Shown here: piece by piece, positions 29,824-38,945 of the stretch
How positions within the stretch are numbered: the first letter of the stretch is position 1
Layout: the number at the start of each line of letters is the position of its first letter
Source of the DNA: a gamma proteobacterium SCGC AB-629-P17
Lineage (GTDB): Bacteria; Pseudomonadota; Gammaproteobacteria; PS1; Pseudothioglobaceae
Assembly (NCBI GenBank): GCA_000372785.1
Contig: KB889757.1
Span: forward strand, 141,510-205,509
DNA length: 64,000 bases
Reading direction: 5' to 3'
Translations under genes and position numbers: made by a program
The notes under the pieces: model-generated
Databases searched by the model: none
Seen by the model: only the letters and a program-made list of their open reading frames with translations
What the model was told of the DNA's origin: nothing

Positions 29824-31155
29824 ATGGCTTCTAAATCATCACCAAAGTCTATCGAGTACGTAGAGAGTAATTTCTCAACACTGAATGCTCATGCCGATGG
29901 TATTGTAGACAATGAAAGACAACTTTCCAGACTCAAAAGATTTAAGGCCGATCGGGCGTTAATTAAAAATATCTGCATCATTGCTCTTGCTTTAGGTTTA
30001 CTCGCGATACTCTTAGCAATTGCCTATAACAGGACACAGGCGCCAGTAATTGAGGTTGTTGAAAAGCCTGTCTATATTGACAAACCTGTTTATACGACAA
30101 TTAAAGTTCCAGATCCAGAGTTGTCACAAGTCATTGAGGTTCCTATTTATATTGAAAAGCAAATAAAGGTACCTATTCAGGTCGGAGCCGTTACGGATGA
30201 GTTTTCATTTTTTCACGAGGAGATCGTAAATAAAGATGGAATCTATAGTGTCACTGTTGGTGCTAGCTATGAAAGCGTTAACAGTCCATACCCTGAAGAG
30301 CAATGGTGTTATGCTGATGGCACAAAAACAAAAAGTAAGAACGTTAACAATAGAATAAATTTGGCTACAAAATCTGGCACCAAAGCGCCAGTCTCAAGAT
30401 CATTTACATCTAAAGATGCTAAAGAGATTGGTGTAACGCTAGAGTCACTTAAAAGTGCTATAAATCATTGTATTTGGTATCCAGCTAAGTCACCGATCAA
30501 CGGTATGGAAGAGGCACCACCTTTCGAGTCTAACCCTGTTCCAAGCGAGCCACCTAGTTCCGGCGGTAAAAGTGGCACTGGTTTTTATATCAATAAGAAT
30601 GGCTATCTTATTACCAATCAACACGTAATTGATAGCTGCTCTGCAATATGGATTGATGACGGCAACAGTAAGATAGAAGCCAAAGTGATCCAACAAAATG
30701 AAGGCTTAGATATTGCAGTATTGCAAATTAATAGAAAAACGAATGTTTACGCTATCTTTGGAATGGTAAGAACGGGTGAGGATGTTTTAGCTCTTGGGTT
30801 TCCATTAGGTGACTTATTAGGAGACGAAATCAAAGTAACAAAGGGCGTTATAGCTGCTCTGGTTGGCTATAAGGGCAACAAAGATTATCTTCAGTTTACA
30901 GCTCCAATTCAGCCCGGAAACTCTGGAGGTCCGCTTCTGAATGAGGGAGGATTTGTGGTTGGCATCAATACTGCTAATCTGGTGGGTGAAGAGTTTCAAA
31001 ACATCAACTTTGCGATCAAAGGGACCTCTGCATTGAGCTTTTTAGGGCAATACGGAATTGAATTTGAGCATAATGATTATGATGAGGCTATTAGTTCAGC
31101 TGATATAGCAGAGCAGTCAAAAGAGTTCACGGTAAGGGTACTCTGCTACAACTAA
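29824..31155 (+). CDS. Membrane-anchored trypsin-like protease
   Basis: 443 aa. One membrane helix (~48-67, ICIIALALGLLAILLAIAY) followed by Val/Pro/Tyr-rich repeats (EKPVYIDKPVY, EVPIYIEKQIKVPIQV) that echo the tail of the upstream coiled-coil protein. The C-terminal protease domain has His267 (ITNQHVIDSC), Asp in LDIAVLQI and Ser367 (QPGNSGGPL). No PDZ domain is seen. The start codon directly follows the upstream stop. The matching repeats suggest that the two proteins assemble. Predicted orientation puts the protease in the periplasm. Confidence 0.85.
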   Translation: MASKSSPKSIEYVESNFSTLNAHADGIVDNERQLSRLKRFKADRALIKNICIIALALGLLAILLAIAYNRTQAPVIEVVEKPVYIDKPVYTTIKVPDPELSQVIEVPIYIEKQIKVPIQVGAVTDEFSFFHEEIVNKDGIYSVTVGASYESVNSPYPEEQWCYADGTKTKSKNVNNRINLATKSGTKAPVSRSFTSKDAKEIGVTLESLKSAINHCIWYPAKSPINGMEEAPPFESNPVPSEPPSSGGKSGTGFYINKNGYLITNQHVIDSCSAIWIDDGNSKIEAKVIQQNEGLDIAVLQINRKTNVYAIFGMVRTGEDVLALGFPLGDLLGDEIKVTKGVIAALVGYKGNKDYLQFTAPIQPGNSGGPLLNEGGFVVGINTANLVGEEFQNINFAIKGTSALSFLGQYGIEFEHNDYDEAISSADIAEQSKEFTVRVLCYN

Positions 31156-31244
31156 GAGTGATTCGTTAATAGCTATCTATAATTCGTTTAAAAATCAACT
31201 GAAATAGATCAAAGTTACCCTTAAAGAATAGTAAAAAGATAGTT

Positions 31245-34200
31245 ATGCGAAGCATAATTGTTGTTCTATTATTGATCTATTCATCGTTCTCTTTAGCAGA
31301 AGAGGCCGACCAGACATACTACTGTGACATTAATGCAATTCAAACTAAAGACTTTTCAGAAGATATGCTTGGTTATGAGCAGAGCAACTATGAAAAAGTT
31401 TTTCCAGAGTGGTTGACAAAGGCTCAAGCTGGTGACAAAAAATATCAGTTCTATGTTGCTAAAACCTATCAATACGGTCAAGGTGTTGCTCAAAATAAGA
31501 AGATAGCGTTAGAGTGGTATACGAAATCCTCAAACCAAGGCTATCCTGTTGCTAAAAATAATCTTTCTTTCTTTTACTCTGATGGTGAAATTCTTGAACC
31601 AAATCTTGAAAAACACTTTGAATTGTTATGTGATGCTGCAATGGGTGGCCTGTCCTTAGCGACTATGAACATAGCATATTATTACTCAGATTTTGTCTAC
31701 AGCAATGATAAAAGAGTTTTAGATTGGATGTTAAAGGCCTCCTTGCAAGGTAATGCGCGTGCTCAGAATGAATTAGCCTTGTTGTATTTCAATGGAAACG
31801 GAGGTGCTATAAGGTCAAAAAAAAGTGCCTTTAAATGGGTTCAAGAGTCTGCAAATCAAGGTTATGATTTAGCTCAAAATAATCTTGGATGGATGTATCA
31901 AAATGGTGAAGGTACATCAAAGAACAATAAAAAGGCATTTGAGTGGTATCAAAAATCCGCACTTCAAGGTCAATATGATGCTCAAAATAATTTAGGGTTT
32001 ATGTATGAAAGTGGAACTGGCACGTCAAAGAATTTTAAAAAAGCATTTGAGTGGTATCAAAAATCTGCAATTCAAGGCTATGATATTGCTCAAAATAATT
32101 TAGGCTGGATGTATGAAAATGGGAAGGGCGTGAAAAGAAACTTTGAAAAAGCATTTGAATGGTATCAAAAATCAGCAATACAGGGTTATGACATTGCCCA
32201 AAATAATTTTGGGAGACTATATCAGTATGGAAAGGGCATACAAAAGAACTTTAAAAAAGCATTTGAATGGTATCAAAAATCAGCAATACAGGGTAATAAT
32301 TTTGCTCAAAATAACTTAGGCTTGATGTATGAAAATGGAGTAGGTACATCGGTAAATTATGAATTGGCGTTTGACTGGTATTTAAAGTCAGCAAAACAAG
32401 GCAATGAATCTGCTAATACTAATTTAAATCAAATGTATGAATTGCGTATGGGTTTATTATTAAATGCGGAAAAAGCCTTTGAATGGTATAAAAAATTTGC
32501 TATACAGGGAAATGCAAAGGCTCAAAATAATTTAGGTTTTTTATATGAAGAGGGTAATGGAGTTACACAGAGCTATAAAAAAGCTTTTGAATGGTATAGG
32601 GCAGCTGCTAATAATGGCAATATATTAGCTCAAATGAGCTTAGGTCTTTTTTATGAATACGGTAAGGGTACTGGATTAAATTATTCAAAAGCCTTTAAGT
32701 GGCATCAAAAAGCAGCTAAAAGTGGAAATGATATAGCACAACATAGTTTGGGCTATTTATATGAAAGTGGTAAAGGTGTTAAACAAGATCTAAATAAAGC
32801 ATTTGAATGGTATGTAAAAGCGGCAAATCAAGGAAATAAGCTAGCTAAAGAAAGTATAGATGCCTTGCAATATAAATTTGATAGAAGCAAAGGAATAGAT
32901 GAGTGGTTTAAGTGGGTAGAGATGTTTGCAAATTATGGAATTGCTGATGCACAAAATTCGTTGGGATATTTATATGGCATGGGTGAGGGAGTTGTTAAAG
33001 ATTATTCAAAAGCAGTTAAATGGTATAAAAAAAGTGCTGAGCAAGGTAATCAATATGCTCAAAGTAATTTAGCGCAATATTATTCAACGGGCACGGTTGT
33101 AGCGAAAGACTTAAAGAAAGCTTTTTATTGGCTTGAAAAGTCTGCAATTCAAGGTAATGCTCAAGCTCAGGTTGAATTAGGACTTATGTATAAGAATGGC
33201 GTAGGGGTATCTCAAGATCTTAATAAAACAATTGAGTGGTTTGAAAAGGCAGCAAATCAAGGTTTGGCTAATGCTCAAAATAATTTAGGATTAATATATT
33301 CTTTGGGAGATGGGGTAGAGCAAGATTATGAGAAGGCATTTAAGTGGTATGAAATGTCAGTAAATCAAGGTTTTGCAGGTGCTCAAAATAATATGGGAGT
33401 TTTATATCAAAATGGACATGGTGTTTTAAGAGACTATAACAAAGCGATTGAATTATATGAAAAAGCTGCTGATCAAGGCTATCCTCCTGCTTTTTTAAAC
33501 TTATCAACAATGTATGATCAAGGTCTTGGTGTTGAGCAAGATGAGGATAAGGCAGCTAAATATTATGATAAATATAAAACAAGTGTTTTTACAGATGTGC
33601 AAACAGACTTATTGTCTTGCCATGAAACATCTTCTTGTGTCGAGTTTAATGAGCGCGAAAAACTAGCTGAAGATAACAATAAAAAGGCTTATGAATCCAT
33701 TCAAGAATTAGAATTACAAGCAAATTTATTTACACAAATATATAAACCTGAGTCTATTGAATTATTAGAAAGTTTGGCGATGCAAGGTGATGTGGCTGCA
33801 CAAAAAAAACTAGGCGTTATTTACTGGTGGAGTCAAAGGGAAGTAAATAAGGAGTTATCCCTTTATTGGACTAAAAAAGCTGCTCAAAAGGGTGACCCTG
33901 AAGCTCAAAACAATTACGGTACTTTTTTTTATAATGGAGAGCTAGTTAATAAAGATCTAGATAGAGCATTTGATTGGTATCAGATGTCAGCTAATCAAGG
34001 AAATGCTTTAGCGATGCAAAACTTAGGTTCTTTTTATTTGCTAATCAATAAAGATATTAACAATGCAATTAAATTTTTAAAAATGGCTTTCGATAAAGGT
34101 GAAATTTCAGCTGCGTGGAGTCTTGGTTATCTTTATATGAATGGTTTAAATGGTAATGAAGTTGATGAAAATTTAGCCTATGAATGGATGCTAAAGGGAG

Positions 34201-37200
34201 CTCAAGCAAACTATAAACCTGCCCAATATGAAGTTTCAAAGATGCTGTTAGAAGGTAAAGGCGTTAAAGTAAATAATAAAACTTCATTTAATTGGCTTTT
34301 AAAGGCCTCTGGAAAACAAGGGGATCGAAATGACAAGTGGGAAGCTCTCATTAGGAGAGATTTGGCATTTAGATATTTTTATGGAGTTGGAACCGAAGCC
34401 TCAATCATGCAAGCTCAAAAAATTGATCCAGATTACTTCATGGAATTGATTGGTAAAGGTGTTGTATATGATGAGCAGCTTTATCAAATGGCACAGAGTT
34501 ATGAATTTGACCTAAAAGATCTTGAACAAGCTCGCTATTGGTATGAAAAAGCAGCTGAAAAAGGAGTTCTTAACGCCCAAAGAAGAACAGGCCTCCTATA
34601 TTCAAAATACGCATTAAATGCAGGACTCATACCTGATTATGAAAAAGCAGAATTTTGGTTTTTAAAGGCCATAGATCAAGGTGATGTTGAGTCAATGTCA
34701 CATCTTGCTGAAATGTATTACAGAGAAACAGAAACGACAGGTGTAGAGAGTGTTTTTTTTAATCCTTCAAAGTCTTTTGATTTGCTAATTAAAGCAAAAG
34801 AATCTGGTGCAACCAATTATCACATGGGCTTGCAATATTTGTATCAATTTGGAATTGGAGTTGAAAAAGATTTAGACAAGGCAATATCGATCACTAAAGA
34901 CAAATTAAAGAATGTTAATGAATGGGAAAAGTCATATTGGTTTAGGAACATGTGGTCAATGCAAATTAAGAGAAAAAATCCAGATGCTCAAGCTATCTCT
35001 CAAGCTATGAGTTATTTTATAAGCAAGGCAAAATTAGGAGATGAGGATGATACTAATGCACTTGCTAAAATGTATTTAAATGAAGACTTTGAATATTATG
35101 ATGAAAAAGAAGCAATTTATTGGTTAAATCAGATAGAGGATTCAAGCTTTCAAGCCAACCTAACTCTAGCAGATCATGCAGATAAATATAGTGATTATGG
35201 TAAATATTTAATAAAAGCAATTGAATTGTATGAGACTGGAAAGGCGAATGATTACATATCTCAAGATACATTACTTACAACATATTCCGATTTAGTTGGA
35301 TACTATAGAGATGTAGGAGTTCCTGAAAAAGTTGAATCACTAATGAGAAAAATTTCACTTATAGCTCCTCCAAATGAAGATAATCCTTTTTGGGAAATAT
35401 TAAACATGAATCTTGCAGGGATCTCAGAAGATCTAGAAGCCTCTGAGGCATATTTAAAAGATCAAGTTAAACCTCTTTATAGTGTTAATGATTCTATGCA
35501 AGTACAAATTCAATGGATGGCGCTTACTAACCTTCATATGTTATATAGGAATGAGAGAGAGTATGAAAAATCAGTAGAAGTAGCAATTAAGACTTTAAAA
35601 CTACTTGATAAATTCAAAATAGACTACGATGATATAAGTGGAAGAATTGGGTTATTGACCTATATTACAAGAGATTACATTCAGCTCAAAGACTTTGATA
35701 GTGCAAGTATTTACTATTCGCTACTAAAAGATAATATGAATATTCGAAATTCAGATAAATATCTTGTTGATTATATGAGGCCCACTAGGCTTTTTGAAAG
35801 TGTAAGTATTATTTGGCGTGATATTATTGGCGCTATCATTAAGATTAATAATGGATCTCTTGATGAGGGTTTTATTGAGCTAAATAGTACTCTTGATAGA
35901 GTTAAAAATGGCGAAATACCCTTACAAAGACAAGATTTAGATTTTGCACTAATGCCTTTAGAGTACTTTACTCAAAGTGGTGATTATGAAAAAGCTTCTA
36001 TACTTATGTCTAAAGTAATTGATCTATATCAGCAAGGTGTAGAAAGAAGAATAAAGTACAGTTCGATTATTTTGGCCGAAGAGAAGGATAGAATTCGCGA
36101 TGCTATTTCTGAATATATCTATATCTCGACACCTGGAAATAATCTTGAAGTTGATAAGGGATTTGAGGTTATGCAGCTCGCTTCCGGTTTAACCTTGTCT
36201 GATACAGTTATTAAATCTCTCTCTAAAAAAGAATTAAGTGGCTCGCTATTAATTAAGAGTAAGTTATTAGAGGCACTAAATAATGAAAGAAGAAACCTGA
36301 TTGATGAGAAATTTAAAAATTTGAATTTAGGCTTTGAAAAATTACAAGCTTTGAATTTAAGTCTTAATGATTTAGATCAAAAAATTAATTCTCTAGAGAA
36401 AGATTTAGAAGGCACTTTGGGGGATACTTTAGATGAATTTATAACTCCTGTGGCGCTGGTGCAAGAAAATCTATCAAATAATGATGCATTGATCACTATG
36501 TTAATCTCCAATAAGAGATCTTATGTTTGGTTAACGACAAAAGAGGGTGTCTTTAGGCATGATTCAGAGATGACCTCAAGAGAAGTTTCAGAACATGCGC
36601 AGAGGTTAATTAAATCACTCGATCCAGCGCAGATGGGGAAGACAGCCTTTCCAGTTGATTCTTCTTCTAAATTATATGAATTGTTGATAGCTCCATTCAA
36701 AGGCAAACTAAATGGCATTGATAGATTGATCTTCTCACCTGATCCAATTCTATCTCAGATTCCATTTTCTATACTCACCAGATCTAGTGGTGATAGTTTT
36801 GATGTGGTTAGTGGATCTGATGAGCTGAGAGGAGCTGCGGTAGTCAAACTAAGTCCAACACAGGAGTCTGTTACGAATGATTTAGCTAAGGTGGACTGGT
36901 TAATCAAGGATTACTCTATTGCAGTCATCCCATCGGTTTACTCATATGTCGGTCTTGAAAGCTACAACAGAAATGAAGTAGTTGACAGTTTTCTCGGTAT
37001 TGGCAACCCAGTTTTGTCAGGTTCTGATGTTGTTTTAAGGGGTGTTGAAAAGGTTGCCCTAATAGATCAGAGGGGATCGATTTCAAGAACAATAAGTGAC
37101 CTATCAGCGTTGCCAGAAACAGAGATCGAGCTTAACACTATTGCTAAATTTTTTACTAATTCTAAAGTTATCACCCAAAACGATGCTACAGAAACAACAC

Positions 37201-37682
37201 TCAGAGATATGGATTTAAGTGGTTTTGATGTTGTTGCTTTTGCAACCCATGCCTTAGTTTCAGATGAGATTGATGATCTTTTTGAACCTGCCATCGTTTT
37301 AACCCCGGTTGACAGCGACAATTCAGAAAACGATGGTCTGTTGATGGCCAGTGAGATCGCTGAACTGAGTATGGATGCAGATATTGTATTGTTGTCGGCC
37401 TGTAACACCGCTTCGGCTTTTGGAGAGTCAAATTCACAGGGCTTATCGGGTATAGCTGATTCCTTTTTTGAGGCTGGTGCAAAGTCCTTGCTGGTTTCGT
37501 ACTGGTCGGTTATTTCAGACTCAGCTGTGGATATAACGACAAGAATGTTTGATGACTCTAATACTGGTAAGAGTTATGCTCATAGACATAGAGAGTCTAT
37601 CCTGCAATTACTTAAAGAGTCCAATAATTACCTGACAAATCCTGTGTATTGGGCTCCATTCATGGTCGTTGGGGTTAATTAG
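31245..37682 (+). CDS. Giant exported Sel1-repeat protein with C-terminal CHAT protease domain
   Basis: 2145 aa. Signal peptide (MRSIIVVLLLIYSSFSLAEE). About 20 Sel1/TPR-like repeats in the first ~770 residues (pattern KAFEWYQKSAxQG-x3-AQNNLG-x-MYENG), then more divergent ones to ~1250, a TPR-like helical region to ~1700, and a CHAT domain at the end: His near 2002 (VAFATHALV) and Cys near 2052 (VLLSACNTA), the caspase-type dyad, then GLSGIADSFFEAGAKSLLVS. CHAT is the caspase/HetF-related clan CD peptidase domain. Known TPR-CHAT proteases (e.g. the one partnered with gRAMP) are cytoplasmic, whereas this one carries an export signal. Several repeats are nearly identical in DNA, suggesting recent expansion. 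Confidence 0.88.
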   Translation: MRSIIVVLLLIYSSFSLAEEADQTYYCDINAIQTKDFSEDMLGYEQSNYEKVFPEWLTKAQAGDKKYQFYVAKTYQYGQGVAQNKKIALEWYTKSSNQGYPVAKNNLSFFYSDGEILEPNLEKHFELLCDAAMGGLSLATMNIAYYYSDFVYSNDKRVLDWMLKASLQGNARAQNELALLYFNGNGGAIRSKKSAFKWVQESANQGYDLAQNNLGWMYQNGEGTSKNNKKAFEWYQKSALQGQYDAQNNLGFMYESGTGTSKNFKKAFEWYQKSAIQGYDIAQNNLGWMYENGKGVKRNFEKAFEWYQKSAIQGYDIAQNNFGRLYQYGKGIQKNFKKAFEWYQKSAIQGNNFAQNNLGLMYENGVGTSVNYELAFDWYLKSAKQGNESANTNLNQMYELRMGLLLNAEKAFEWYKKFAIQGNAKAQNNLGFLYEEGNGVTQSYKKAFEWYRAAANNGNILAQMSLGLFYEYGKGTGLNYSKAFKWHQKAAKSGNDIAQHSLGYLYESGKGVKQDLNKAFEWYVKAANQGNKLAKESIDALQYKFDRSKGIDEWFKWVEMFANYGIADAQNSLGYLYGMGEGVVKDYSKAVKWYKKSAEQGNQYAQSNLAQYYSTGTVVAKDLKKAFYWLEKSAIQGNAQAQVELGLMYKNGVGVSQDLNKTIEWFEKAANQGLANAQNNLGLIYSLGDGVEQDYEKAFKWYEMSVNQGFAGAQNNMGVLYQNGHGVLRDYNKAIELYEKAADQGYPPAFLNLSTMYDQGLGVEQDEDKAAKYYDKYKTSVFTDVQTDLLSCHETSSCVEFNEREKLAEDNNKKAYESIQELELQANLFTQIYKPESIELLESLAMQGDVAAQKKLGVIYWWSQREVNKELSLYWTKKAAQKGDPEAQNNYGTFFYNGELVNKDLDRAFDWYQMSANQGNALAMQNLGSFYLLINKDINNAIKFLKMAFDKGEISAAWSLGYLYMNGLNGNEVDENLAYEWMLKGAQANYKPAQYEVSKMLLEGKGVKVNNKTSFNWLLKASGKQGDRNDKWEALIRRDLAFRYFYGVGTEASIMQAQKIDPDYFMELIGKGVVYDEQLYQMAQSYEFDLKDLEQARYWYEKAAEKGVLNAQRRTGLLYSKYALNAGLIPDYEKAEFWFLKAIDQGDVESMSHLAEMYYRETETTGVESVFFNPSKSFDLLIKAKESGATNYHMGLQYLYQFGIGVEKDLDKAISITKDKLKNVNEWEKSYWFRNMWSMQIKRKNPDAQAISQAMSYFISKAKLGDEDDTNALAKMYLNEDFEYYDEKEAIYWLNQIEDSSFQANLTLADHADKYSDYGKYLIKAIELYETGKANDYISQDTLLTTYSDLVGYYRDVGVPEKVESLMRKISLIAPPNEDNPFWEILNMNLAGISEDLEASEAYLKDQVKPLYSVNDSMQVQIQWMALTNLHMLYRNEREYEKSVEVAIKTLKLLDKFKIDYDDISGRIGLLTYITRDYIQLKDFDSASIYYSLLKDNMNIRNSDKYLVDYMRPTRLFESVSIIWRDIIGAIIKINNGSLDEGFIELNSTLDRVKNGEIPLQRQDLDFALMPLEYFTQSGDYEKASILMSKVIDLYQQGVERRIKYSSIILAEEKDRIRDAISEYIYISTPGNNLEVDKGFEVMQLASGLTLSDTVIKSLSKKELSGSLLIKSKLLEALNNERRNLIDEKFKNLNLGFEKLQALNLSLNDLDQKINSLEKDLEGTLGDTLDEFITPVALVQENLSNNDALITMLISNKRSYVWLTTKEGVFRHDSEMTSREVSEHAQRLIKSLDPAQMGKTAFPVDSSSKLYELLIAPFKGKLNGIDRLIFSPDPILSQIPFSILTRSSGDSFDVVSGSDELRGAAVVKLSPTQESVTNDLAKVDWLIKDYSIAVIPSVYSYVGLESYNRNEVVDSFLGIGNPVLSGSDVVLRGVEKVALIDQRGSISRTISDLSALPETEIELNTIAKFFTNSKVITQNDATETTLRDMDLSGFDVVAFATHALVSDEIDDLFEPAIVLTPVDSDNSENDGLLMASEIAELSMDADIVLLSACNTASAFGESNSQGLSGIADSFFEAGAKSLLVSYWSVISDSAVDITTRMFDDSNTGKSYAHRHRESILQLLKESNNYLTNPVYWAPFMVVGVN

Positions 37683-38431
37683 AATTCTGAAGATAAAAGC
37701 GAGAAGGCTGCAATCACATAAATTACTCTCATTAATCTGGTTTTAGGTTCGATTAAATTATGAGCAAAAAGATTTCTTTGTCTACGAATTATGTGAAGTA
37801 GATAAATCGCATCTTTCGATAGTACTTTCTTGTCTTTTGCTAAACTAATTAAATCAATAAAATCAATACTTGGATTTTTAGAGTTTAGTTTTGATTTCAA
37901 GATATTACTCAACTTTTTTTGAAGTTCTATTGGTAGTGTGTTATCAAACTCTATTTCTTCAATAATTTTTGAAAATAAATGATCATTGCCTATACAAAGC
38001 TTGGCAAATTTTTTAATGTTTTTCTCTAGATCGTTGTCTTCATTATTAAGATGTTCTACCTTTTTAGTTAATTGGATAATGCTTGATAAATATTGGTCCC
38101 TCTGATCCTTTAATAAAGACAAATTAGATTCTAATGACTTAACCTTTTTTTGAAGATCCGAAATGGTTTTATTTTTTTTAGCTAACTTTTGGGATTCTTC
38201 ATTATTGATATTGTTTGGGGGTGTGATGACTACTTTTTCAATGTCATTTTCAAATTCGTCTAACAATAATTCGTAGGTATCTTCATTTCTTGGGTATTGC
38301 CATACCAATCTTTGAGGATCCCACTGGCTCGGCTTGATTTTTTTTGCTCTTGCCATTAGCGCTTGTGGAATGCTCAACAAGTAATGACTGTTAGTTTGTT
38401 CTAGATGGATCATATTCATTTTTTTCCTCAT
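37679..38431 (-). CDS. Coiled-coil protein with possible HEPN-type C-terminus
   Basis: 250 aa, no signal peptide. The N-terminal ~55 residues (SIPQALMARAKKIKPSQWDP, WQYPRNEDTYELLLDEF) resemble the small W-D-P/W-x-P module found in HARP domains and ahead of some tyrosine recombinases. The middle is coiled coil (~75-130). The C-terminus contains IIRRQRNLFAHN, an R-x4-H arrangement as in HEPN/DUF4145-type domains. That could mean an RNase, but the motif alone is weak evidence. Its end overlaps the CHAT gene stop by four bases (convergent). Confidence 0.55.
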   Translation of the reverse strand: MRKKMNMIHLEQTNSHYLLSIPQALMARAKKIKPSQWDPQRLVWQYPRNEDTYELLLDEFENDIEKVVITPPNNINNEESQKLAKKNKTISDLQKKVKSLESNLSLLKDQRDQYLSSIIQLTKKVEHLNNEDNDLEKNIKKFAKLCIGNDHLFSKIIEEIEFDNTLPIELQKKLSNILKSKLNSKNPSIDFIDLISLAKDKKVLSKDAIYLLHIIRRQRNLFAHNLIEPKTRLMRVIYVIAAFSLLSSEF

Positions 38432-38441
38432 TATTTTTTTA

Positions 38442-38490
38442 TAAAAAAAAAGGAGATATATCTGACTTTATTCATTAGATACTCCCCTTT
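38442..38490 (-). terminator. Possible terminator after the small secreted peptide gene
   Basis: On the minus strand: AAGGGGAGTATCT, a ~17-base loop, AGATATATCTCCTT and nine T. The stem has mismatches. It lies about 20 bases past the stop of 38510-38758. Confidence 0.45.
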
Positions 38491-38509
38491 AATTTAGTTA
38501 AATAACTCC

Positions 38510-38758
38510 TTAATAGGGGCAGTAGCTTTGAAAACGCAAATAGTAGATACCGCCAGAATATGAGGCTCTGTATATCCCTGTATATCCACCAGTACCATAG
38601 TCCGCGTTATAGTTATAATTACAGCTTAGTAATGTCGCAAAGCTATTACCAATCATGTAGGCATTGGCATTGGTTCCTAGAGCAGCCATAAGCATAAATG
38701 TTGAAACAGTGAAGAGTTTTTTGAGCGTCTTCGCGCTAGAAAAGTTTGTTGCTGACAT
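38510..38758 (-). CDS. Small secreted Tyr/Gly-rich peptide
   Basis: 82 aa with a long signal peptide (SSAKTLKKLFTVSTFMLMAA through NANA, residues ~7-33) and a ~49-residue mature part rich in Tyr, Gly, Ser and Asn with two cysteines (LLSCNYNYNADYG; FQSYCPY). It has its own copy (D) of the island upstream element. It lies between the HEPN-like gene and the caspase-MORN pair. It could be a substrate, signal or toxin-like peptide of the protease set; nothing in sequence decides. Confidence 0.6.
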   Translation of the reverse strand: MSATNFSSAKTLKKLFTVSTFMLMAALGTNANAYMIGNSFATLLSCNYNYNADYGTGGYTGIYRASYSGGIYYLRFQSYCPY

Positions 38759-38850
38759 AATATTTCCTTATTTAGTTAAAGTAGTTTTTAAACTTTTTTA
38801 TCTTGTTCAATTACTACAACGCAACTAAATGAAAATTATTTCATTGATTT
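38759..38850 (-). promoter_or_regulatory. Island upstream element, copy D
   Basis: Most diverged of four copies. On the minus strand: palindrome ATGAAA-ATTA-TTTCAT style (38829-38844), core TTGCGTTGTAGTAATTGA (complement of 38807-38824), ACAAGATAAAAAAG, then AACTAAATAAGGAAAT before ATG 38758. The core-to-start distance is 48 bases. Confidence 0.6.
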
Positions 38851-38945
38851 GAAAAAAAGATAAAGCCTGATTGGCTTAATTGTGAAATTGAGTGCTTGTA
38901 GAAAATTTAGATTTTGATCTGAGGATCTTACGAGACGGTTCCTTT

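Noticed and set aside
31245..35000. Repeated DNA blocks suggesting a tandem-repeat locus
   Set aside because: They are Sel1 repeat codons inside one continuous 2145-codon frame.
37679..38431. This gene as the missing integrase
   Set aside because: Only the N-terminal WDP-type module is integrase-like in flavour; there is no R..H-x-x-R..Y catalytic domain.
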